Source: Sparassis latifolia (lineage: Eukaryota; Basidiomycota; Agaricomycetes; Polyporales; Sparassidaceae). From it: a stretch of 64,000 nucleotides of DNA. Below the pieces are notes generated by a model, which was not told where the DNA came from, did no database searches, and saw only the letters and a program-made list of their open reading frames with translations. The stretch is from the NCBI GenBank assembly GCA_018466975.1, contig CM031557.1, positions 1,488,001-1,552,000 on the forward strand, read 5' to 3'. Shown in pieces: positions 37,201 through 47,507 of this stretch (position 1 is the stretch's first letter; each line of letters opens with the position of its first letter). The position numbers and the translations under genes are program-made.

Positions 37201-38880
37201 CAAACCAATAAACACATTGTTAACCTGGCTCTTCTTCTCTGGTGAAGTTAGTCAGACTTGAAGCACTGTCTGGAATTTATAGTAGACATTTCATAATGTG
37301 AAGTGCCATCACTTTCTGAGTTCCTGATCAATGGTGAGCCACAGCTTCTTATCCTGATAATAGCTAGACCCAACCAGGAACAAAATGACCAATCTGGCAC
37401 TTGTTCTCTGGTAAAGGTTGTATAACCTGAAGCACAGTTTAAAAATTGCAGTAAATGTTATATCAAGTGGTGCCAGCATTTCGTGTGTTCCTTATAGATG
37501 GTGAGCTACAGTGAAAATGTAACTGGCAACCTGATGCTTCTTTTTTCACATACACTGATAAATTTCATATGATATGAAGTACTGACTATAAGTTGTAGCA
37601 GTGGCTATATACTGTGATGTCCTTTTATATGGACTTCTGGCTGATGTCAGGCTATGTTTGTACAAAGTGTGGATGCACTGAGATTCAATGCTGACAATCT
37701 GCTATTTATTATAAAGTGAAGTATCTAAGCCTTTCAAAACTTAGAGCAGCAGTTGCATTACTGTTCAATGTCAGTGTTGTATGACTTCGTAGTTGGTTGT
37801 GAGCCACATCTAATCATCCTAAATACACTCACAAGTTAGCATGCTAACTGGCTGTGATAATCTTATATATATATAACATGAAAGAGTGACTAAATCTTAT
37901 AACAGCAGTTGTATGCTCTAAATTAGAAGCCTTGCATTACTTCTTGAAGTTTAGCAAGATACACACAGCCATTCTAATGATCTGTGAACACTTTGAGAAG
38001 TTCAGCATACAACTTACCATTTCTCTGCATGATACTATGTGTAATAAAGTACAACACTTTATATGCGAGATATGAAGTTGTGGTTAGTTTTGATTGTAAT
38101 CACTTAGTGTTATGTGAAGAATTCAATATTGTCTACCTTTAATGAACTTCACGTGACTTGCTGAACTGGTCAAGGAATCACACTTTCCTTTTTAGTCTCT
38201 GAGTGCACATACATCTACATGAACGTAATGGCTCCTATATGTGTTTTCTTCTATACATTTGAGATTCTTCTTTAATACATTTTTCTATCTACATTAAATG
38301 ATGATGATTATATAGACCTTATATCACAGCTAGATAGATTCTTGACAAGCTTATAAGAAGTCTATAGAGCTTGGAGTAAAATATTGCTAACTCTTCTGAA
38401 GTGAACTTTGCTGTTTTTTAAGAAGTAAAGCTTGCCAATCACTTAACATTACAGTTGACTACATGTTGTCTTGAAAAAGATATATCTGTCATTTTCTAAT
38501 AAATATCTGGCATTTAGTTATCTGAGAAGCAAAACACACTTCATGAACATAAGTGTAGCTCTTTCCAAAGAGTTACACTTAATTGTTATTGAGAATTAAT
38601 ATCTATTAAGTCACAATATGATATTAGTACTCTAAGTTGCAGTTCATACTCCACAGTATATAACTTTGGCCATAAGTTTCAGATGATACTCCATTGCATA
38701 CAGACTTCATTACAGAAGCAGTGCCGGCTGGTCGTTTAGCATTTTTATGTGTGAAACTATGGCTGGCTATTAATCAGGAACTCATAACATGGTGGCCCTT
38801 CACTTTATACAACAGCTGTTATCAATTTCAGACAGTGCTTCAAGTTGAATTAACTTTACCAGAGAAGGACCACCAGGTTA
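37200..38880. other. Core of the fold-back element, no gene
   Basis: AT-rich, unique sequence with faint decayed satellite copies on both sides (as at 37250-37500 and 38700-38900). No transposase motif or long frame. Confidence 0.6.
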
Positions 38881-39694
38881 GTGAAGAATCACCAGATTAA
38901 GTTTAGCCATTGTCAGGATGTGAAGCCATGGCTCAACGTTTATCAGGAACTCATGAAATGGTGGTGCTTTACTTTATATACCAACTACTATGAATTCCAG
39001 ATATGCTCCAAGTTTTATGAACTTTGCCAAAAAAGGAGAGTCAAATTGCTGAGTTTTTTACTGGTTGAGTCTCACATTCACCAGAATGTGAGGCCATGGC
39101 TCTCCATATACCAGGAACTTATAGAATGGTGGCACTTCACTTTATAAATCCCCTACTACAAGTTTCAGACCGTGCTTCATGTTTAATGAACTTTGCCAGA
39201 GACAGAGAGGCAGGTTGGCGAGTGTTTACTGGTTGAGCCTCACCTTCACCAGAATGTGAAGCCATGGCTCTCCATATACCAGGAACTCATATAAATCCTC
39301 TTCTACAAGTTTCAGACAGACCTCCAAGTTTACCAAACTTCACCAGAGAAGGAGAGTCAGGTTGGCGACTTTTTGGCAAATTGAGTCTCGCCATCACCAG
39401 AATGTAAAGCCATGGCTCGCCATATACTAGGAACTTATAGAATGGTGGCACTGCACTTTATAAGTCCTCTTCTACAAGTTTCAGACAGACCTCCACAGTG
39501 ATGTCAGTTATGAAAGATAATCTTTTCCATCAATAAGTAGCAAATTTTCATGAGAATTGCTACTTTTAAGTAGACTTATTTGTAGGTGCATAGATTAACT
39601 CAGGATAATCTTAATATAATCTTCCAGATAATCTGAGGATAATCTGAGGATAATCTGAAGATTAGCAATAAAACACAATTTTAACTTTAACACC

Positions 39695-39785
39695 AGCCAG
39701 GATTGAACCCTGGACCTCAGGCCGATTTTATAGAATATAATTCTAAGTGACACTTTAGACCACTTGACCATTAGGCCATACATCA
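39695..39785 (-). other. tRNA-like segment (SINE head) in left arm of nested element
   Basis: Read on minus: A box TGGTCAAGTGG, then after ~50 nt B box GGTTCAATCC within CAGGGTTCAATCCTGG, a proper T-stem and loop. The anticodon region is enlarged and the ends do not pair, so it is not a functional tRNA gene. Confidence 0.6.
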
Positions 39786-40110
39786 TAACTATCTTATCTT
39801 AAATTAGACATATTTTTTTTGGAAAAGGCTTAGCCAAATTCTGTCTATTAGAAGAGAGTAAGTAAAAGGCACTTGACTTTTATCATAGATAGACAAGCCT
39901 TATAGACAAATAGTACTCTGCATCTTATTATAGTCTTGTCCTACAGCTTACAGTTTTTGTAAACTATCATGCAGTACTTAATGTTTGTCTATAAGTCTTG
40001 TCTTTCTATGATAAAAGTCAAATGTCTTTTACTTACTCTCTTCTAATAAACAGAATTTGGCTAAGTCTTTTCCAAAAAAAATATGTCTAATTTAAGATAA
40101 GATAGTTGTG

Positions 40111-40203
40111 ATGTATGGCCTAATGGTCAAGTGGTCTAAAGTGTCACTTAGAATTATATTGTATAAAATCAACCTGAGGTTCAGGGTTCAATCCTGGCTA
40201 GTG
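40111..40203 (+). other. tRNA-like segment in right arm of nested element
   Basis: Same A and B boxes as the left-arm copy, in opposite orientation, with small differences. An RNA polymerase III start could occur from either arm, facing the element centre on one side only; this is inference. Confidence 0.55.
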
Positions 40204-41539
40204 TCAAAGTTAAAATTGTATTTTGTTGCTAATCTTCAGATTATCTTCAGATTATTCGGAGGATTATATTAAGATTATTCTAAGATTATCTGAAAGATTA
40301 TCCTGAGTTAATCTATGCACCTACAAATAAGTCTACTTAAAAGTAGCAATTCTCATGAAAATTTGCTACTTATTGATGGAAAAGATTATCTTTCATAACT
40401 GACAAAGATGACCTCCAAGTTTAACAAACTTCGCCAGAGAAGGAGAGTCAGGTTGGCGACTTTTTGGCAAATTGAGTCTCGTCATCACCAGAATGTAAAG
40501 CCATGGCTCGCCATATACCCAGGAAGTCTAAAATGGTGGCGCTGTACTTTATAAATTCTCTTCTCCAAGTTTCAGACAGTGCCCTAAGTTTAACAAACTT
40601 TGCCAAAGAAGAAGAGCCAGGATGGTGCATTTTTTACTAGTTGAGTCACACCATTACCAGGATGTAAAGCCATGGCTCGCCATATACTAGGAACTCATAG
40701 AATGGTGGCACTGCACTTTATAAGTCCTCTTCTACAAGTTTCAGAGTCCTCCAAGTTTAATAAACTTCACCAAAGAAGGAAAGCCAGGATGGCAAGTTTT
40801 TTACTAGTTGAGTCACACCATTACCAGGATGTAAAGTCACAGCTCGCCATATACTAGGAACTTATAAAATGATGGAATTTAACTTCATGAACCCTCTGCT
40901 ACAAGTTTCAGACAGACCTCCAAGTTTAACAAACTTTGCCAGAGAAGGAGAGCCAGGTTGGCGACTTTTTGGCAAATTGAGTCTCGCCATCACTAGAATG
41001 TAAAGCCATGGCTCACCATATACTAGGAACTTATAGAATGGTGACACTGCACTTTATAGGTCCTCTTCTGCAAGTTTCAGACCAACCTCCCAGTTTAATA
41101 ACTTCGCCAGAGAAGGAGAGCCAGGTTGGCGACTTTTTGGCAAATTGAGTCTCGCCATCACCAGAATGTAAAGCCATGGCTCGCCATATACTAGGAACTT
41201 ATAGAATGGTGGCACTGCACTTTATAAGTCCTCTTTTACAAGTTTCAGAGTCCTCCAAGTTTAATAAACTTCACCAAAGAAGGAAAGCCAGGATGGCGAG
41301 TTTTTTACTAGTTGAGTCACACCATTACCAGGATGTAAAGTCACAGCTTGCCATATACTAGGAACTTATAGAATGGTGGCACTGCACTTTATAAGTCCTC
41401 TTCTACAAGTTTCAGACAGACCTCCAAGTTTAACAAACTTCGCCAGAGAAGGAGAGCCAGGTTGGCGACTTTTTGGCAAATTGAGTCTCGCCATCACCAG
41501 CATGTAAAGCCATGGCTCACCATATACCTAGGAAGTCTA

Positions 41540-42720
41540 AACTAGTGGCACTGGGCCCATCACTCAGTACTACCACGGTGACAGTGGGTCGATGGCTGTA
41601 TAATAGCAGCGTGGCAGTTGGCCGATGGCTCAGAAATACACCTATGGTTGTGGGCCCATCGCTCAGAACACTACCTACGGCGGTGGGCCAATGGCTGTAT
41701 AATAGCAGTGTTCGTGGTCAGTCGATGGCTCAGAAATACACCTATGGTGGTGGGCCCATCACTCAGAACGGCTCCTATGGCGGTGGGCTAATGGCTGTAT
41801 AATAGCCTCGTGGCGGTGGGCCGATCGCTCAGAACACTACCTATGGCGGTGGGCCGATTGCTCAGAACACTACCTATGGCAGTGGGCCCATCGCTCAGAA
41901 TACTACCTATGGCGGTGGGCCGATGGCTGTATAATAGCCCCGTGGCGGTGGGCCGATCGCTCAGAAATATACCTATGGCGGTGGGCCAATGGCTCAGAAC
42001 ACTACCTATGGCAGTGAGCCCATCGCTCAGAACACTGCCTATGACAGTGGGCCCATCACTCAGAACACTACCTATGGCGGTGGACCGATGGCTGTATAAT
42101 AGCCCCCTGGCAGTGGGCCGATCGCTCAGAAATAGACCTCTGGCGGTGGGCCGATGGCTGTATAATAGCCCCGTGGCGGTCAGCCCATCGCTCAGTACTA
42201 CCACGGTGGGTGGCGGTGGGCCGATCGCTCAGAACACTACCTATGATGGAGGGCCCATCGCTCAGAACACTACCTATGGCGGTGGGCTGATGGCTGTATA
42301 ATAGCCCCATGGCGGTGGGCCGATGGCTCAGAAATATACCTATGGCGGTGGGCCGATGGCTCAGAACACTACCTATGGCAGTGGGCTCATCGCTCAGAAC
42401 ACTACCTATGATGGTGGGCCCATCACTCAGAACACTACCTATGGTGGTGGGCCGATGGCTGTATAATAGCCCTCTGGCAGTGGGCCGATCACTCAGAAAT
42501 ATACCTATGGCGGTGGGCCGATGGCTGTATAATAGCCCCGTGGCGGTCAGCCGATCGCTCAGAAATACACCTATGGCGGTGGGCCCATCGCTCAGAACTA
42601 TCACCGTGGCGGTGGGCCCATGCCTGTATAATAGTAGCATCATGGCGGTGGGCCGATCGCTCAGAAATACTCCTATGGCGGTGGACCCATCGCTCCAGCC
42701 TTCCCTTCGTCGCCATGAGC
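41540..42720. repeat. Outer minisatellite, right arm, 33-bp based units
   Basis: Units of 33 bp such as CGCTCAGAACACTACCTATG followed by GCGGTGGGCCGAT alternate with forms carrying GGCTGTATAATAGCCCC. Because 33 is a multiple of three, long frames stay open on both strands (41810-42301 plus, 42309-42797 plus, 42820-42068 minus); these are not genes. Confidence 0.9.
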
Positions 42721-42830
42721 CGATCGCTGACAGCTCCTTACACAGACCAATGGGCCGACGTCCGCTGGCAGTCCAGTTCATGACAATGTCAGGGTAAATG
42801 GGAGTCCAGTTCACAAACATGACTGAATGG

Positions 42831-42835
42831 GCTGA
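42831..42835. repeat. Left target-site duplication of the LTR element (GCTGA)
   Basis: GCTGA precedes the 5' LTR and follows the 3' LTR at 47496-47500. It overlaps the last bases of the fold-back element and the first base of that element's own duplication. Confidence 0.85.
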
Positions 42836-43654
42836 TGTTACAAAGCTCCTCTCTGAGGAACGCGCGGACGACTTCCGCCTTTACCTTTACCGATCATGTG
42901 ACAATGATGTCACAGAGCCTAGACTGACCATGTGACAATGACGTCACCGACCACATGACCATGATGTCATCATGGTCATCGCCCTTATCTATCCGGCACG
43001 GAACTACCTGATCATCTGACGATATGCGCCTTGTGCTCAAGGCATGTTTACCTCATGTGCGAGATCCAGACCTAGGACGCACTTCCTATCACACACACGA
43101 CAAAGGCATGTTTGCCTCACCTTTGCCTTACCCTTACGATACAGATACCGAACCTCATGGGCATGGCCCTAGACCCTGACACATGCGCTAGACGCACGAC
43201 AACCTCGCTGCTGCCTTGTCTTTGCAGCACGACCTATTCCCCATATGGACAGATTGTCTCTCACGCAGAGTCATGACTGACTCAGCATTCTCACGACCGT
43301 GGGACAGGTGTACGAACCCTGTGCCCTTGTATTGATACCGATGGACCAATCGTAGTTCTAGTATTACAGGTAGACAGACGCCTGTACTTGTATATAAGAC
43401 CGACAGGACAAGCTGGAGTCCCCATCTTGTCCTGGTTACACATCAACCAGTTTTACCATCTACATCTGTGCGATAGATCGACCTTGGTCCGCAGACAGCG
43501 GCCAAGCGTTCATAAGACAGCTCCACTGGGCCGACCTCTGGTCATCGCTATGACTGGAGGTCGGACCCCTCACGATTGACTTGAGCCCTTGCGAAGGCCT
43601 AGTCACTGACGACGACGAACCGGATGTACGGTGGCACGACTGGCCCCCGTGACA
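42836..43654 (+). repeat. 5' LTR of the non-autonomous element
   Basis: Begins TGTTACAAAGCTCC and ends GCCCCCGTGACA. The U3 part has a cluster of ATF/CREB-like sites: GATGTCAC, TGACGTCA (42939-42946) and GATGTCAT, followed by the TATA box at 43391. Confidence 0.9.
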
Positions 43655-43754
43655 TTAGGACAAGATGATATTTCTTTGGCTCAAGCTCCTATGCTTTAGA
43701 GCCTGACGACCCCGACTTCGACCAGTTCGCAGACAGCGACTGTGTCCTTTGACC

Positions 43755-43897
43755 ATTCGACCGAACAAGGCGACGGATACCTTGCACCTCCTGAGCAGAC
43801 AGCTCATTCGACCGAACAAGGCGACGGATACCTTGCACCTCCTGAGCAGACAGCTCATCCGACCGAACAAGGCGACGGTTACCTTGCACTTGATTCC
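43755..43897. repeat. 51-bp tandem repeat, 3 copies, in the LTR element interior
   Basis: CCGAACAAGGCGACGG occurs at 43761, 43812 and 43863, 51 bp apart. The period of 51 keeps frames open on both strands. Confidence 0.9.
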
Positions 43898-46678
43898 TCG
43901 TCTTGTCCGAATTGACATTAGGACGACACTACCCGACCTCGACTCGTCCATGTTCGCAGACAGCGTAACATTAGGACACCTGTGACGACAGAGATGGAGA
44001 TACCGCGATTGACACTCCATTCTCTCGATATCCAACATTGGAACGACGAAGAAGACCCTTGTCTGGTCATTCCTAGGTGAGACCAGATTTTCGAAAGACA
44101 ATTGATTGGCACCTTGTTCGAGACGAACTCTCAAGAGTTTACCCTTCATTGGGTGACTCTCAGGGGTCGAATCCCCTCATGCGAGGAAAGCTACGACATG
44201 TGTAATAATCAAAGACATGTACGAGCCGCATGTGACTGCGAATCGGAAAGGTTTGGCCACCGTAGAATTAGTACCGATTCTATGGACCGTGATGAACTGA
44301 GGACGGTGCGCAGCCTTTGACGAAGGACTTAAGTCGCACACTTAATGATCATAGCTGACAACACCGAGTGCGGCGAGATACCCACGGTGCAGATTGATCC
44401 CGGGAACGGCAACCCGTATAAACCGTAGACTCTTAATTGAGTCCGATCTGATGACCATTTGATGATTGTGATCCCTGAATGGGAGCTCGGACTGAGCAAG
44501 TGGACACTCGCTCTCCACTATAAACAAACGATAGATCTTGGCTGAGAACACCCTGCATGGCGAGTTACCTGGGGTGCAGAAAGATTGACAACTCGATGCC
44601 ATTACGAGTTGATGACCATGGAATGTTTGAAGATACCGCGAGTTGACACTTCAAAACCATTCCCTGTCGAAGAGGCTCTCGACATTAAAGAAACCGACAA
44701 TCCGAAGAAGATCCTGATGTAACAAAAGGATCTGAACGACGACTGTCGATCACAGCTCTCGACGATAAAGAAACTGAACCTGGATGAACCTTGAATGACA
44801 TAGAAAAAGGTTCTGACAGAAGACGGATCCTGGCTCTCCGTATAAACCAATGATCCATACCGAACCCAGGCCGAAGGTTTGACGAGGCGACGATTAGCCT
44901 GATGATTGAACTTAACAAGAGATTACATCACCGAAGAACGACTTGGAGTTAACAGTACACGACACTCCAATCCCCGATAACGACACCTGATATTAGGAAA
45001 TCCCTAATGGTCCTTTGTTGACCACCACGATGATGACTCGAGCATGATCAGACAGACATGACTCATTCGATGATGTCTGGAAGTCCCAGACGGTCCTTTG
45101 TTGACCACCACGATGACGACACCCGATGCTAGATGCCTAAATAGGTCTAGCAACCCTCGACGATCAGACAGATCTCGATGGGCGAAACTACTATGAACGA
45201 CAGCCTTCGATATGGCACTTTTGATGACATGCGCGGGGTAGTTCCCCATGGATAGAAAGGATACTGGGTCACGGCCGATCCTTGGATTTGATGTAGACTG
45301 TTGTCTCATCATCTGGAAGAATAAACTTGACAAATAGACGAAATTCGATATACGACACAGCGACGAATAGGGCATCCATGGAATATGGATGGAGGTAGTC
45401 GATTCAATTCGATACCAACACACGACAAGACCCGACATGAAATATTCGATGAAGTATCATGCTAGGCCGGGGTAGTTCAAACCTAGGCCGGGGTACTTTA
45501 ATGATGAAGACATGAAACCGGACATGAAACGTGAATGGGAGCTATCGCTTACCATTGGATATTTGATCTGAACCTTTGCTGAGAACACCTAGTAGGGCGA
45601 GATACCCGGGGTGCAGAAAGGTTATCAGAAGGATGAACGACCTTGATGAAAGCCAAAAGGCAGGATTATGGCATTCATGGAACGTGAAGGAAGATAACCG
45701 ACAAAGTGCGGTATCAACCCAAGATAAGGCCACAATTATCCCGATGATTAGAAACATCGAAGACAAGAAACCTGAATGGGAGCTATCGCTCACCAGAAGA
45801 CGATTAACCATGCTGGCATTGACGATGACCAGCCAACCACGATACATGTCCGCAATGACTTGAAACTAGAAGACGATACTTGTCCGCAATGACTTAAAAC
45901 TAGAAGACGATATTTGTCCGCAATGACTCGAAACTAGAAGACCCTTGCTGCCCACCCTCTTTTTCCCTTTACGATTTGTTACCTGTTTTGATCGGTTTCA
46001 GATCCAGGGTATCTGGTTTTTTTGAATGGGAGCTGATAGGGGATAGTAGGCGAGGATGCATATCCGAGCCAAAGGAATGAGCCCGAGTGCCCGGGTGACG
46101 AGGAACGAGTGGAATCGAGGAGTGACGAGTGGAATCGAGGAACGACAAGAGTAATTGAGGACGAGGAACCCTCCCACAAGGGCAAATTTTTTCCCCCCCT
46201 CCTCCCTTCCACCACACTCTCATTCCATCTTGCGAATTTTTGAAGACATCACTACACCATGAGCCCTCCTGATTTTTAGGCCGGGGTAGTAGTAGGGAAG
46301 AATGGGCAACGCGAGTTGACCATTCACGTCTTAAGCACAAAGAAACAAGACTAATGGAAGACGATGAACATAGCTGAACAGCTTATGAGAAGAAGACGAA
46401 CGATGAACATAGCTGAATAGCTTATGAGAAGAAGACGAACAGAAGACTTGCAGTTGGAGCGAGCAGTCCTAAAGGGATGCGAGCGACAAGCAAAACGAAG
46501 TTTGCGAAGCTGATTAACACCCAGTTCAATTTTTTCATTTTCCGCCTCTGATTTACCCAGAATCATGCGACGACATGACACGATGAACGACGACACATGG
46601 AATTTCTCCATTCCATTTTCTCTACCGACTTTCCTGACGACTTCAATCCAGGGAATTGAAGACCTGAATGGGAGCTGA
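43898..46678. other. Interior of the LTR element, repeats but no genes
   Basis: A 34-bp unit (TGTCCGCAATGACTTGAAAC) occurs three times at 45840-45942; a ~40-bp unit (GATGAACATAGCTGA) twice at 46360-46440; GGTCCTTTGTTGACCACCAC twice at 45009 and 45093; and CTGAGAACACC..GGGGTGCAGAAAG blocks at 44545 and 45580. No retroviral protein motif was found. Confidence 0.7.
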
Positions 46679-47495
46679 TGTTACAAAGCTCCTCTCTGAG
46701 GAACGCGCGGACGACTTCCGCCTTTACCTTTACCGATCATGTGACAATGATGTCACAGAGCCTAGACTGACCATGTGACAATGACGTCACCGACCACATG
46801 ACCATGATGTCATCATGGTCATCGCCCTTATCTATCCGGCACGGAACTACCTGATCATCTGACGATATGTGCCTTGTGCTCAAGGCATGTTTACCTCATG
46901 TGCGAGATCCAGACCTAGGACGCACTTCCTATCACACACACGACAAAGGCATGTTTGCCTCACCTTTGCCTTACCCTTACGATACAGATACCGAACCTCA
47001 TGGGCATGGCCTAGACCTGACACATGCGCTAGACGCACGACAACCTCGCTGCTGCCTTGTCTTTGCAGCACGACCTATTCCCCATATGGACAGATTGTCT
47101 CTCACGCAGAGTCATGACTGACTCAGCATTCTCACGACCGTGGGACAGGTGTACGAACCCTGTGCCCTTGTATTGATACCGATGGACCAATCGTAGTTCT
47201 AGTATTACAGGTAGACAGACGCCTGTACTTGTATATAAGACCGACAGGACAAGCTGGAGTCCCCATCTTGTCCTGGTTACACATCAACCAGTTTTACCAT
47301 CTACATCTGTGCGATAGATCGACCTTGGTCCGCAGACAGCGGCCAAGCGTTCATAAGACAGCTCCACTGGGCCGACCTCTGGTCATCGCTATGACTGGAG
47401 GTCGGACCCCTCACGATTGACTTGAGCCCTTGCGAAGGCCTAGTCACTGACGACGACGAACCGGATGTACGGTGGCACGACTGGCCCCCGTGACA
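46679..47495 (+). repeat. 3' LTR of the non-autonomous element
   Basis: Same sequence as the 5' LTR, followed by GCTGA at 47496-47500. Confidence 0.9.
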
Positions 47496-47499
47496 GCTG

Positions 47500-47507
47500 A
47501 GTGCCTC
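47500..47507. repeat. Right target-site duplication of the fold-back element (AGTGCCTC)
   Basis: Matches 34507-34514 exactly. Its first A is shared with the LTR element's duplication. Confidence 0.75.

Larger units (their letters stand above)
39496..40409. mobile_element. Nested fold-back element with tRNA-like A and B boxes in both arms; 8-bp duplication
   Basis: GACCTCCA flanks it on both sides (39488-39495 and 40410-40417), and the satellite sequence resumes correctly after it. It begins CAGTGATGTCAGTTATG and ends CATAACTGACAAAGAT. Arms of ~410 bp (about 39496-39905 and 40000-40409) are reverse complements; the middle ~95 bp is not paired. Each arm carries a tRNA-like segment with an A box (TGGTCAAGTGG, 39770-39760 minus and 40124-40134 plus) and a B box (GGTTCAATCC, 39709-39700 minus and 40185-40194 plus). 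The tRNA-like part does not fold into a full cloverleaf acceptor stem by eye. The 8-bp duplication and CAGTG end suggest a non-autonomous hAT element that captured a SINE or tRNA. Confidence 0.82.
38880..41535 (-). repeat. Inner 168-bp satellite, right arm (inverted), interrupted
   Basis: The reverse complement of the left array, with units carrying GTAAAGCCATGGCTCGCCAT and GGTTGGCGACTTTTTGGCAA. A 914-bp element plus its 8-bp duplication interrupts it at 39496-40417. Confidence 0.9.
34515..42834. mobile_element. Giant 8.3-kb fold-back DNA element, hAT-like by its 8-bp duplication
   Basis: The first ~85 bases (from TTCAGTCATGTTACC to CCAGCGGATGTCGGCCCAT) are repeated in reverse complement at 42745-42834. 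Inside, each arm has two layers: an outer array of GGGCCCAYCGCC-type units (left 34598-35710, right 41540-42720) and an inner 168-bp satellite (left 35740-37200, right 38880-41535), with the right copies inverted relative to the left. A core of ~1.7 kb (37200-38880) is unique. The exact 8-bp duplication AGTGCCTC flanks the whole once the inserted LTR element (42836-47495) is removed. The right end, read inward, begins CAGCCCATTCAG, similar to hAT ends beginning CAG; the left end is changed (ACACCTTTCAG). There is no transposase, so it would need one in trans. Compare Drosophila FB-type elements. Confidence 0.8.
42836..47495 (+). mobile_element. Non-autonomous LTR retrotransposon (LARD-like), complete, with 5-bp duplication
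   Basis: Two LTRs of 819 and 817 bp, both TGTTACA..GTGACA, enclose 3.0 kb with no gag or pol frame. The LTRs differ, as far as I compared them, by one substitution and two 1-base indels, so the insertion is recent. A TATA box TATATAAG at 43391 in the 5' LTR points right. GAATGGGAGCTGA just before the 3' LTR is purine-rich and may serve as the polypurine tract. No clear primer-binding site starting TGG follows the 5' LTR. The interior has several tandem repeats and a thrice-repeated GAATGGGAGCT motif. Movement would need the proteins of a full element. Confidence 0.85.

Noticed and set aside
39695..40203. Two functional tRNA genes
   Set aside because: The A and B boxes fit, but acceptor ends do not pair, the anticodon region is oversized, and both copies sit inside the arms of a mobile element.
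41810..42820. Long open frames on both strands with repeating peptides (MAVGRSLRTLP and DRPTAIGSVLS types)
   Set aside because: They arise from the 33-bp period of the minisatellite, which keeps all frames open on both strands; no start context, splice site or domain supports a protein.
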